A DNA stretch of 64,000 nucleotides, from contig JALOCD010000004.1 in the NCBI GenBank assembly GCA_023228025.1, positions 1 to 64,000 of the forward strand, written 5' to 3'. The translations under genes and the position numbers were made by a program. Shown here one piece after another: positions 16,988 through 24,909 of the stretch (its first letter is position 1; every line of letters starts with the position of its first letter). The stretch comes from Prolixibacteraceae bacterium. GTDB lineage: Bacteria; Bacteroidota; Bacteroidia; Bacteroidales; Prolixibacteraceae. A model generated the notes under the pieces. That model saw only the letters and a program-made list of their open reading frames with translations, did not search any database and was not told the DNA's origin.

Positions 16988-18911
16988 AATTTTTAATGCA
17001 ACGAACTGAAAAGCCAGCAGAAGAATAGGTGTCACCATCACCAAATTGACCATAATTGTATACTACACCATAAAACAAAGCACTCGGTGACATAATTTTC
17101 GTTGAACACCACCATAGTGCAGCTTGTCCAAAGAGAGAAAACGTTCCTGCTGTGAAACCATCAAAAGGCTGAGTTCCTTGCCTACACCCCCCTGGAAGGC
17201 CCGAAAAACCACTTGCATTGTTTGCGCCTAAGTTAGGGCTTAACCAGTGGCTAGTACCTGCCTCCTTAAGCTTACCACCTGCAACCTCAGCTCCTCCCAA
17301 ATAATCTGTCAGAATTGTCCATTCATCACGGGTGGGAACATGCCAGCCTTGAGGGCAAAGGTCTCCTATGCCTACAGTATACCAATTGTATAATGCCCCA
17401 TAGGTGTTTTTATTGGCATTGTCATTATTATACCAGCAGTAGCCTGAATTAGTAAGATTATTCCATGCAGTATTATCTGTAACATTTGGGATATTCAAGC
17501 CATTATTAAATTTTGTGGTTTTTAGGTTGGAGGCCATCCAAACCTGTGAGCCTATGTTAACTGTGGCATAAGTATTGCCATCGGTATCTGTAATAGTACC
17601 GTCGGAACTAGGTGCTGTAGTAAAGCTTAGATTGCCTCCATAAGATGTTCCCTGATTATTGATAGCATATGCTCTGAAATAGTAAGTTTTTGCTGCAATT
17701 AGTCCTGCAATATTTGATGAGAAACTACCAGTTCCATTGCCTATTGAGATTCTGGTGTTTGCTGTGGTAGGATTCTCCGTAGTTGCATAAACAATTCCAC
17801 GTTCTATGACTGCTGCACTACCATCATTTGTCACATTTCCACCCAAAGTGGCTCCACTGGAGGTTATATTGGAGGCAGAAGCGGTTGTTACCGTTGGGGT
17901 TGAAATATTAGTTGTAAACGATTCCTGACTCCCATAAGCTGTGCCCTGACTGTTTACAGCATATGCCCGAACATAATAAGTGGTTCCTCCAGTAAGTCCT
18001 GCAATATTTGATGTAAAACTTCCAGTTCCTGTACCAATAGAAATCCTGATGTTTACTGTGGTAGGATTCTGTGTAGTAGCATAAACAACTCCACGCTCAA
18101 TGACTGTTGCATTGCCATCATTGGTTACATTTCCACCCAATGTGGCTCCAAAGAAGGTTATATTTGATGCAACAGTAGTAGATACCGTGGCAAGCGAAAG
18201 GGTTAAACTGGTTGTAAAGGTTACTTGACTCCCATAAGCTGTTCCTTGACTGTTGGTCGCATAAGCTCTAACAAAGTATGTAGTTCCAGCTGTAAGTCCT
18301 GTAATATTGGAAGTGAAACTACCTGTTCCAGTTCCAATAGCTACCTTGGTGTTTGAAGTGGTAGGATTTTGTGTGGTTGCAAATACAACTCCACATTCGG
18401 AAACTGTTGCATTACCATCACCTGTCACATTACCGCCTAATGTTGCTCCTGTTGAGGTAATAGTTGATGCTGCAGTAGTTGTTATAGTTGCAAGTGAAAG
18501 TGTAATTGTCGTACTAAATGTTTCTTGGCTTCCATATGCTGTTCCCTGACTATTGATCGCATATGCCCTAACATAGTAAGTTGTTCCTGCGGTAACGCCA
18601 GTAACGTTAGTAGTGAAACTTCCGGTGCCAGTTCCAACAGCTACTTTGGTATTTGATGTTGTCGGATTTTGAGTTGTGGCATAAACAACTCCTCGCTCTG
18701 TAATCGTTGCATTTCCATCACTTGTAACATTACCCCCTAATATTGCTCCTGTGGCAGTAACAGTTGATGCTGATGTGGTTGTTACTATTGGAAGTGAAAC
18801 CTTTACAGTTGGCGGTGTTACCACTTTTGTCGAATCTTTTGAGCAATAAAAAAGCATTGATAACATCAGTACTGCGAGAAGTACCCGCAAAATCACAAAA
18901 TGATTTTTCAT
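16986..18911 (-). CDS. FISUMP-domain lipoprotein with four tandem Ig/Fn3-like repeats
   Basis: 641 residues. A lipoprotein signal (LLAVLMLSMLFYC, Cys near 23) is followed by four repeats of about 90 residues, each with the pattern ATLGGNVTxDGNATVxERG and ending YYVRAYAINSQGTAYGSQ. The C-terminal 190 residues are a FISUMP domain (Fibrobacter succinogenes major paralogous): TDTDGNTYATVNIGSQVWMA, then YGALYNWYTV, CPQGWHVPTRDEW and FSVRCIKN. Such proteins are surface-exposed in Bacteroidota; adhesion or glycan contact is suspected, not shown. The repeats at DNA level (about 280 bp each) are similar enough to allow recombination. A shorter paralogue is at 37983-38687. Confidence 0.9.
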   Translation of the reverse strand: MKNHFVILRVLLAVLMLSMLFYCSKDSTKVVTPPTVKVSLPIVTTTSASTVTATGAILGGNVTSDGNATITERGVVYATTQNPTTSNTKVAVGTGTGSFTTNVTGVTAGTTYYVRAYAINSQGTAYGSQETFSTTITLSLATITTTAASTITSTGATLGGNVTGDGNATVSECGVVFATTQNPTTSNTKVAIGTGTGSFTSNITGLTAGTTYFVRAYATNSQGTAYGSQVTFTTSLTLSLATVSTTVASNITFFGATLGGNVTNDGNATVIERGVVYATTQNPTTVNIRISIGTGTGSFTSNIAGLTGGTTYYVRAYAVNSQGTAYGSQESFTTNISTPTVTTASASNITSSGATLGGNVTNDGSAAVIERGIVYATTENPTTANTRISIGNGTGSFSSNIAGLIAAKTYYFRAYAINNQGTSYGGNLSFTTAPSSDGTITDTDGNTYATVNIGSQVWMASNLKTTKFNNGLNIPNVTDNTAWNNLTNSGYCWYNNDNANKNTYGALYNWYTVGIGDLCPQGWHVPTRDEWTILTDYLGGAEVAGGKLKEAGTSHWLSPNLGANNASGFSGLPGGCRQGTQPFDGFTAGTFSLFGQAALWWCSTKIMSPSALFYGVVYNYGQFGDGDTYSSAGFSVRCIKN

Positions 18912-18985
18912 TGTGGTTTGGTTTAAGTGATTAAAAAATTGTTAGGTTTTTAACAAAAAAACAGCGTGGCCAAATTGCCTGCACC

Positions 18986-19100
18986 GTTTCAGAGGTCCGA
19001 CCAAGGACCCGACAAACAAGAGCACAACAACGACCACGCCTTGACGTGGCGTTTTGCTTACTCTCCTGTTTGTCTTTTAAATTTGGTCGGTTTCTGAAAC
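18986..19100. repeat. 115-bp near-palindromic element upstream of FISUMP gene
   Basis: Three nested inverted pairs on one axis. GTTTCAGA..CCGACCAA at 18986-19004 pairs with TTGGTCGG..TCTGAAAC at 19083-19100. GACAAACAAGAG pairs with CTCCTGTTTGTC (11 of 12). CCACG/CGTGG is at the tip. Transcribed, it would make a long interrupted hairpin; as DNA it resembles a palindromic mobile element. Confidence 0.65.
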
Positions 19101-19440
19101 AGAATTCGGCTAAACGCTATATTTTATATTTCTTAAATTCTACATTCGATTATAATTCATTATTATATAGATATATACATGTATCAAAGTGAAATTTTAT
19201 TTTTGTAACGATAAAGGTAAACATAAAAATATTTAATTGCAATTTTTTCCACTGAAAAAGATCGCTGAGTAGTTTAAGTTCTTTCATTAAGGCCTTAATG
19301 GCTACAGAAGTTAATCATCACTTTAGAGCCAAAATTGTCACTGATGTACCATAATGAGGCTTGTTCGTATAATAATTCCTTTACTATTCGTTCTGCAATA
19401 TCTCCCATGTTCAATTTTTATTGAACTCCCATATTGGGAT

Positions 19441-19567
19441 GTTTACCGGACGTTTACAAAATGGCTACCGGACGTTTATTAAAATGGTTATCAGATGCTT
19501 GCCGGATGTACACGAAATGGCTACCGGACGTTTATCGGACGTTTATTAAATGGTTATCAGACGTTCT
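19441..19567. repeat. Degenerate tandem repeat, about 22 bp units (TACCGGACGTTTA)
   Basis: Five to six imperfect units of the form (C/T)TAccGGACGTTTA..AAATGG. Their order is TTACCGGACG, CTACCGGACG, TTATCAGATG, CTACCGGACG, TTATCAGACG, so two unit types alternate. It directly follows the stop codon of a decayed winged-helix gene on the minus strand. Confidence 0.7.
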
Positions 19568-19753
19568 TTAAATTATTCTTGATAAAACATATTTAGTGCC
19601 TCTTCCCGTGCTGCCTACTCTTTCAAGCAATTGTTTCTCCGTCAAATCTTGCAATTCAATCGATGCAACAGTTTTTTTGATTGAGTTTATCTTTTGGTAC
19701 TCAGAATTTATTTGATTTTTGAGTCTATCAAAATTAAGAATCTTATCCGGAAA
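19568..19753 (-). pseudogene. Winged-helix C-terminal gene remnant
   Basis: An open frame without a start codon whose last residues LTEKQLLERVGSTGRGTKYV (then LSRII, stop) look like the C-terminal winged helix of AlbA_2/RecG-like or Fic-type regulators, where 'GxGRGTxYVL' is typical. Further scraps in other frames continue to about 19980 (for example NRNLNTNLNQTKLIQGFLVN), separated by stops. This is best read as a decayed gene. The family call is tentative. Confidence 0.4.
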
Positions 19754-19992
19754 TTATCTCTTTCTATTTTCAATTTCCAACCCTGTTCACCAGAAACCCC
19801 TGGATCAATTTTGTCTGGTTGAGATTAGTATTGAGGTTCCTGTTTACAATGAATTTATTTTCGGTTATTTTGACACGTATTCTGAAATTATTGCTACTTT
19901 TTCGTCAATATTGATGAAAAAACAGCGATATTTTTGTCAGATTGGACAAAAATATCGGTTTTAGTAATTGAAAAACAAAAAAAAACATATTA

Positions 19993-20045
19993 TGAGACCG
20001 TTTAAAATTTGCTTTTTTGTCCCGTACGGGCGAAGTCATTAAATT
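19993..20045. repeat. Partial copy of the MITE-like end
   Basis: GAGACCGTTTAAAATTTG followed 7 nt later by the palindrome GTCCCGTACGGG resembles the left end and central palindrome of the element at 12403-12574. The other end is not found nearby. Confidence 0.45.
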
Positions 20046-20066
20046 AAGAAAATTTTATGCGACTCT

Positions 20067-20258
20067 CAACAGATTGCTTCACACTTCGTTCCTCGTGTTC
20101 GCAATGACGGATCATTTTTTTGGAGGTGAGGGTTGAAAGAAGGAGGCGGATAATGAGTTTTCGGTAATTGCAGAATCGCCGTCCGCCTCCTTCTCTCCAC
20201 CCTCACAAAGTCAACAGCATACCGTCATTGCGAGGAGGAACGACGAAGCAATCTGTTG
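20067..20258. repeat. Nested palindromic dispersed repeat (CAACAGATTGCTTC / GAAGCAATCTGTTG)
   Basis: Outer arms 20067-20110 (CAACAGATTGCTTC ... GCAATGACGG) and 20222-20258 (CCGTCATTGCGAGGAGGAAC, then GACGAAGCAATCTGTTG) are inverted copies. Inner arms 20126-20150 and 20182-20206 (GTGAGGG..AAGGAGGCGGA) are inverted, 23 of 25 matching. The outer sequence belongs to the widely scattered 'GTCATTGCGAGGA..GAAGCAATC' repeat seen in many phyla (from memory). The rest of the 1.5-kb gap 18912-20410 holds only the repeats and remnants listed here. Confidence 0.8.
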
Positions 20259-20410
20259 ATATTCAGTTAAATATACAGTAGACGGACTGTTCTAATATTC
20301 GCAATTTTGATCTTGTTACTAATCCTGCTTACTCTTCCCAATTTTCCACAGAATCATTTCTTATCTTCACAACAAATTTCTGAGGTTTTATTTATAGAGA
20401 AGGAGCAATC

Positions 20411-20833
20411 ATGCGGAGAAAGAACTTTCTGGCAATTGTACTGTTTCTGACTTTCAGCTGTTTGGCAAATGCCCAATCGCTTGATTTTTATCTAAAAAAG
20501 GGACTCGAAAACAGTCCGCTACTCAAAGAATTCAACAACCAACTGCTCTCCGGTGCCCTCGATAGTTTGTTGACCAGCACTACCTACAAACCACAGATTA
20601 ACCATGTTTCACAAGCCCTATACGCACCTGTCGGCAAAAATCTGGGGTATGACGAAGCCATCACCAACGGGGGTAATTTTTCTGCCCTTGTCAACCTGGT
20701 GCAACCGCTGCTCAACAAACGGATCAAAGAGGGCCAGTTCAGGGATATTTCACTTTCCAATCAGGCCATTGGAGGTTTCCCCCATAAAATAGGCTCTCCT
20801 TTGTGTATTCCTTTGTGCCTTCCTTTGTGGTGA
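20411..20833 (+). pseudogene. Truncated TolC-family outer membrane efflux protein (N-terminal fragment)
   Basis: 140 codons. The first 120 residues are a good TolC-family start: signal peptide MRRKNFLAIVLFLTFSCLAN ending NAQ, then LDFYLKKGLENSPLLKEFNN, and NLVQPLLNKRIKEGQ. A full TolC-like protein has over 400 residues. After about 20775 the frame reads into a dispersed repeat (GFPHKIGSPLCIPLCLPLW) and stops. No efflux-pump partner genes are nearby. It is a 5' gene remnant cut by repeat DNA. Confidence 0.75.
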
Positions 20834-20835
20834 AG
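20799..20835. repeat. 12-nt period repeat (TTTGTG...TTCC)
   Basis: Three 12-nt units, TTTGTGTATTCC, TTTGTGCCTTCC, TTTGTGGTGAAG, form the break point of the TolC fragment. This is the same design as the 7-nt arrays but a longer unit. Confidence 0.6.
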
Positions 20836-21154
20836 TTTCACAAAATCTTATCACAATGGTCCAAAAGGATATCACGAAGGGCTCAACGGGAGTAAAAATC
20901 AAAGATTTAACAAACATATCCCAACTTATTACCTCTTTTCGCCTTTGAATTGTGCTAAAAATTCATTATTTATAATAACTATTTAACATATTTACTTAAT
21001 AACTATTGAATATATACCTCTATATTAGCTGTTTACATTTCTATTATTTATACAGTCTAAATTAAAATAACGAGCCCAAAAACGTAAACCTGCTGCAAAA
21101 AAAATCGTATTAAAATGTGATAAACTTTTCAGTAACCAATTAAATTTTAATGCG

Positions 21155-22030
21155 ATGAAAGGAAAATACTATTTTGCCACACTTTTTGTGCTTCTTGTGA
21201 CAGGATTTATTCTATCCAATTGTACGAAATCGGAAACGGTTGATCCGTTCGAAATCAAACTGGCCAGCTCTTCTACACTTGGCAGTTACCTGACTGATAA
21301 AGCCGGAAATGCATTGTACTTCTTTGCGAATGACGCCAATGGACTTAACAATTGCACCGGTGGTTGCACTACGGCATGGCCTATTTTTACCGTTGCTATG
21401 CTCTCCATGGACAAATTGGCTCCGGGCCTCTCATTTGCAGATTTCGGAACGATCAATGTTGGAACAGGAAATCAGGTCACTTACAAAGGGTGGCCACTCT
21501 ATTATTATGCACCAGGTGGCGTACGTGAACAACCTAATTTAACCTCCGGCGAGGGTGTCAATAAATTATGGTTTGTCGCTAAACCAGACTATACCTTTAT
21601 GCTGGCAAATGCCCAGCTCGTTGGAGCCGATGGAAAGAACTACATTGTATCTGCTACCAATGTTTACTCTGAAGGGGTTGGGAAAACCACCTATTTCACC
21701 GATATCAGTGGCCGTACACTTTATGCTTTTGCAAAAGACAGCGCCAATTTAAACAAGTATACGAAGGCCGACCTTTCCAACAACGGAATCTGGCCGATCT
21801 ATGAAACAAACAAAATTGTTGTGCCTTCGATTTTGGACAAATCGTTGTTTGGTACCATAACCATTTATGGAAAAAGTCAGCCTACCTACAAAGGATGGCC
21901 TATGTATTATTATGGCCCGGATGCCGATGCCTCAGGCAAGTTCAGAGGAAACAACAAGGGTGTCAGTGTTCCAAAACCCAATGTTTGGCCAGTATTTATA
22001 ATGGATTCCCCTCCCGCGCCAAAGAAATAA
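21155..22030 (+). CDS. Lipoprotein with two 'secreted repeat' (COG4315/Lipoprotein_15) units
   Basis: 291 residues. A lipoprotein signal peptide with lipobox ILSNC (Cys about 23) leads into two units of the PF03640-type repeat: LGSYLTDKAGNALYFFANDA with NCTGGCTTAWPIF (about 40-75) and KTTYFTDISGRTLYAFAKDS (about 178-200). Each half ends in a similar YKGWPLYYY / YKGWPMYYYGPD block. The function of this family is unknown; it is exported and may bind a small ligand. A 320-bp gap precedes it, with no gene seen. A strong terminator follows. Confidence 0.88.
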   Translation: MKGKYYFATLFVLLVTGFILSNCTKSETVDPFEIKLASSSTLGSYLTDKAGNALYFFANDANGLNNCTGGCTTAWPIFTVAMLSMDKLAPGLSFADFGTINVGTGNQVTYKGWPLYYYAPGGVREQPNLTSGEGVNKLWFVAKPDYTFMLANAQLVGADGKNYIVSATNVYSEGVGKTTYFTDISGRTLYAFAKDSANLNKYTKADLSNNGIWPIYETNKIVVPSILDKSLFGTITIYGKSQPTYKGWPMYYYGPDADASGKFRGNNKGVSVPKPNVWPVFIMDSPPAPKK

Positions 22031-22049
22031 ACTACTAAAAAGTGGTTAT

Positions 22050-22091
22050 AAAACACCAAAAGAGGCTATTTAAGGCCTCTTTTGGTGTTTT
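22050..22091 (+). terminator. Strong intrinsic terminator
   Basis: AAAACACCAAAAGAGGC (22050-22066) pairs perfectly over 17 bp with GCCTCTTTTGGTGTTTT (22075-22091), with an 8-nt loop, 20 bp after the lipoprotein stop. Confidence 0.9.
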
Positions 22092-22128
22092 AGGCGCATT
22101 TTAAGCGTTGAAACAAGGTATCTCTTAA

Positions 22129-22395
22129 CTACGAAGGGGGAGTAATCTCAATTTAAGCATCTATCCTTCTTATGAACTGGTTATCCATCGTCTCTCGGTA
22201 GTCGTTCAGCCGGGATTTTATCTTTTCAGAAAGACGACCCTTAACAACAAGCCACCTACCTATCTGCGCCTGGGTTTGCTATTTCAGCGCACCAATAGAA
22301 TTCTCACAGGTATCTGTCTGCGGGCGCACAATTACCAAGTTTCAGATTTTATCGAATGGAGCGCCGGCTATCGGATTAATCTTTCTTTCGAATGA
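22129..22395 (+). pseudogene. C-terminal remnant of acyloxyacyl hydrolase (PagL-like lipid A deacylase)
   Basis: An 89-codon open frame without a start codon, ending at TGA 22393-22395. It reads SYELVIHRLSVVVQPGFYLF, then YLRLGLLFQR, LTGICLRAHN and DFIEWSAGYRINLSF, the alternating strands of the C-terminal beta-barrel of Bacteroidota acyloxyacyl hydrolases (PF09411). The upstream half is gone; the remnant starts 37 bp after the terminator of the lipoprotein gene. The family call is by eye and moderately sure. Confidence 0.5.
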
Positions 22396-22437
22396 ATTGA
22401 GTCCGCCATTCATCCAATTGGCAAAGGTGACTCCTTT

Positions 22438-23808
22438 TCACACATACTTATTAATCATCTCTATTAATTCCCTCTTCTTAAATGGTTTGGTGAGAAAATC
22501 AGCACACCCGGCCTTCAAAGCGCTCTCTTTCTCTTCTGGTGTAGAATATGCGGTTTGGGCAATGATTGGAATATCAGGGAATTGTTGTTTCAGTATTTTC
22601 GAGGCTTCGATCCCACCCATAACCGGCATTTTCAGATCCATTAAAATAAGGTTGTAGCTGTTCTTGAGAGCCAATTCAACTGCTTCTTTTCCGTTGGTAG
22701 TATGATCAATTCTTTTTACTTTGTCTTTTAGGAGAATCTCGATATATTTATAACTGACCGGTTCGTCTTCGGCAATGAGAATTGTTAAATCCTTCAAATA
22801 TTTTTGTTCCGTTTGGAGCAATGGTTTTCCTGGGTTTATCTTCTCAGGTTTTTCATAGGGAATTAAGAAAAAAAAATGCGAACCCTTATTTAGACCGGAA
22901 CTTACGCCAATCACACCACCCATCAATTCAACCAACTCTTTTGCAATGCTCAACCCTAATCCGGATCCTTCTATAGCGGAAGATATTGCTTGTTCACTAC
23001 GGTAAAAAGACTCGAAAATTCTTTCCTGTTCTTTTTCAGGAATACCAATTCCGGTGTCTGTCACATAGAATTTAACCAATCCATCTTTCAGCTCAAACCC
23101 AAGTTTCACAAAGCCTTCCATGGTATATTTGATAGCGTTAGCTACCAAATTAGTAAGTATTTGTTTAATTTTGCCTGCATCAGATTGCATGACGAAGTCT
23201 TTATACTGCCCTGGGATAATTATCGCAATGTCAAGTTCCTTTTTTAATCGGGGGTGGTTAAACATCCGGAAGACATCAGTGACCAACTCTGCGGGTTTGA
23301 ATCGGATACTGTCAACTGGCAATTTCTCACTTTGCAGCCGCGACAATTGTAACACATCATCTATCAGCGAAAGCAATTGCTTCGAGCATTTTTGAATAAT
23401 AGCGGCAAACTCTCTTTTTTCATCCCCTTCAGCCTCCATCAACAAATCGGAGAAACCCATAATAGCGTTCATTGGTGTCCGTATTTCGTGGCTCATGTTG
23501 GCCAGAAATTCCGATTTTATGCGAATACTTTCTTTTGCTTTTACGTCAGCTACCTTAAGCCCGAGCCCATGCTGGTTAGGTTTAGTGACATCCAAGTTTT
23601 CGTTCAGAAAAAGTATATTCCGTTGTTCGTCAACTATATCCATCCCCAACGAGATAGATTGCAAAATCAAATTGATTAATTCATTGCTTTCCTTTAAAGT
23701 TTGGTTGGACAGTACAAGCTCATTCGCACTCTTTTCCAATCTCGGAGTATCTCTAAGAATTTGCCGCTTTCCCCGGTAGGATTTCACTTCTGGTTTCATT
23801 TTTTTCAC
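22438..23808 (-). CDS. Soluble hybrid histidine kinase with a shortened PAS
   Basis: 456 residues without membrane segments. The N-terminus has a helical linker (SNQTLKESNELINLILQSIS) and the beginning of a PAS (GMDIVDEQRNILFLNENLD), which jumps directly to the linker before HisKA (DVKAKESIRIKSEFLANMSH). About 90 residues of the PAS core seem deleted. HisKA has H107. HATPase shows LTNLVANAIKYT, DTGIGI and GSGLGLSIAKEL. The receiver carries D391 (LILMDLKMPVMGG) and K in FLTKPFKK. No partner gene is adjacent. Probably functional in phosphotransfer; the signal input may be lost. Confidence 0.92.
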   Translation of the reverse strand: MKKMKPEVKSYRGKRQILRDTPRLEKSANELVLSNQTLKESNELINLILQSISLGMDIVDEQRNILFLNENLDVTKPNQHGLGLKVADVKAKESIRIKSEFLANMSHEIRTPMNAIMGFSDLLMEAEGDEKREFAAIIQKCSKQLLSLIDDVLQLSRLQSEKLPVDSIRFKPAELVTDVFRMFNHPRLKKELDIAIIIPGQYKDFVMQSDAGKIKQILTNLVANAIKYTMEGFVKLGFELKDGLVKFYVTDTGIGIPEKEQERIFESFYRSEQAISSAIEGSGLGLSIAKELVELMGGVIGVSSGLNKGSHFFFLIPYEKPEKINPGKPLLQTEQKYLKDLTILIAEDEPVSYKYIEILLKDKVKRIDHTTNGKEAVELALKNSYNLILMDLKMPVMGGIEASKILKQQFPDIPIIAQTAYSTPEEKESALKAGCADFLTKPFKKRELIEMINKYV

Positions 23809-23911
23809 TTTTGAAAATATTTACATCATTCTGCCCCTTTTGAGCATAATGATTAGGTTAGGACTAAATTTCTTAAAATGTGAAATGCAAAACTGTACCG
23901 CTATTCAAAAC

Positions 23912-24151
23912 CTAAAAATCAGGTTTCTCAATAATTCTCTTATTTACTCTTGTGTTATTTTTTGGATTGGTCAATAATATTTCCCTATTCTCAACTACCT
24001 TTTCGATAGCCGCCACAACATCCGGAAAACGTTTACTACCTGGCCTCAAAAAACTCATGTAAGCATTATGGGCTTTGATCCCCAGAATTTTACCAACGAG
24101 CCCCCAATCCCCTATTTGCATTTTTTTTCGCAGTTCTTCAGTTTTTGACAT
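23912..24151 (-). CDS. Small phage-type regulator-like protein
   Basis: 79 residues beginning MSKTEELRKKMQIGDWGLVG. The pattern 'GDWGLVGKILGIKAHNAYMS' followed by a basic PGSKRFPDVVAAIEKVV looks like a short winged or helix-turn-helix DNA-binding module common beside repressors in Bacteroidota phages. It is transcribed divergently from the XRE-like gene at 24239, with 87 bp between them containing operator-like palindromes. By position it would be a Cro-like partner. Function inferred. Confidence 0.6.
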   Translation of the reverse strand: MSKTEELRKKMQIGDWGLVGKILGIKAHNAYMSFLRPGSKRFPDVVAAIEKVVENREILLTNPKNNTRVNKRIIEKPDF

Positions 24152-24160
24152 TTCTTGTTG

Positions 24161-24245
24161 TATTTTTGTGAAAAGCTTTTCACAAATGTATTACCATATG
24201 ACAACATATGCAAGTAATTTCAGAAGAAATATTATCATATGACAA
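24161..24245. promoter_or_regulatory. Divergent overlapping promoters with palindromic operator and direct repeats
   Basis: A perfect 16-bp palindrome GTGAAAAGCTTTTCAC (24168-24183) lies between a plus-strand -7 box TATTTTTG (24161-24168) and a minus-strand -7 box TACATTTG (24190 to 24183). Two direct repeats ATTACCATATGACAA (24190-24204) and ATTATCATATGACAA (24231-24245) follow; the second contains the start codon of the rightward regulator. This is a typical layout for a bistable autoregulated switch. Confidence 0.65.
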
Positions 24246-24763
24246 TAAATAATAGGATAGAGCTAATAATCAACTCATTAGAATTAAATAATAATTCCTT
24301 CAGCATGCGTATTGGTGTTAATTCTACCGTTATTCATAACATTGTAAAGGGTAGAAACGCCCCGAGTTACGACGTTTTACTAAAAATACTATCGTCATTT
24401 GACAATATCAATGCAGATTGGCTTATAACTGAAAAGGGGGAAATGATCAACAATAATAAAAGGATAGAATATACAAAATCGTCAACTGATTCAAACGTAA
24501 GCTTAGCCGAGCCAATAGAAAAGATGAAGAGGAAAGAAGACAATCTATCGGCACAAATACTTTCTATCGGAAATCAGTTATCTGGTCCTTGCCCAAATTG
24601 TTCAACAATGAAACATGCCCTGGAACAAACAGAAAGGGCACTTAAACATGCAGAATCTGAGATCGAAGCAAGAAAAGAGACAATTTTACTACTTACGGAC
24701 AAGATAAACAACCTTACTGCTGACGCCCTGAAGGACAGGCAGAAAAGAAAGACTGCTTCTTAA
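24239..24763 (+). CDS. XRE-family/phage repressor-like regulator with coiled-coil tail
   Basis: 174 residues. An N-terminal helix-turn-helix of the XRE type covers about 1-65: IELIINSLELNNNSFSMRIG, then VNSTVIHNIVKGRNAPSYDV, ending NADWLITEKGEM. That last motif is the hallmark of Bacteroidota phage-type HTH proteins. A linker and a CPNC pair (GPCPNCSTMK, about 118-121) precede a C-terminal coiled coil (ALEQTERALKHAESEIEARK) for oligomerisation. No S24 peptidase domain, so not a self-cleaving repressor. It probably represses the divergent small gene and itself. No other phage structural genes are nearby. Confidence 0.75.
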   Translation: MTINNRIELIINSLELNNNSFSMRIGVNSTVIHNIVKGRNAPSYDVLLKILSSFDNINADWLITEKGEMINNNKRIEYTKSSTDSNVSLAEPIEKMKRKEDNLSAQILSIGNQLSGPCPNCSTMKHALEQTERALKHAESEIEARKETILLLTDKINNLTADALKDRQKRKTAS

Positions 24764-24806
24764 AAATTTTGTCGTCAAACTTCCTTTACTCATCCTTAAA
24801 CATATA

Positions 24807-24861
24807 AAGAAATAGCTGCGACTGAATCTGACAATAAGAGATTAAGTCGTAGCTATTTCTT
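24807..24861. terminator. Bidirectional terminator between XRE-like and BRO genes
   Basis: AAGAAATAGCTGCGACT (24807-24823) pairs with AGTCGTAGCTATTTCTT (24845-24861), 16 of 17 bases, with a 21-nt loop and U-rich flanks on both sides. Confidence 0.85.
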
Positions 24862-24909
24862 TTGCGCCTATTTCCATTTTATTAGTGGTTAGTGATAAAT
24901 GGTTAGTGC

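Noticed and set aside
19295..19408. 37-codon minus-strand frame (MGDIAERIVKELLYEQASLW)
   Set aside because: Looks protein-like but is very short, with no homology recognised; may be another gene scrap, so not listed as a gene.
19719..19964. 81-codon plus-strand frame
   Set aside because: Antisense to the winged-helix remnant, which reads better on the minus strand.
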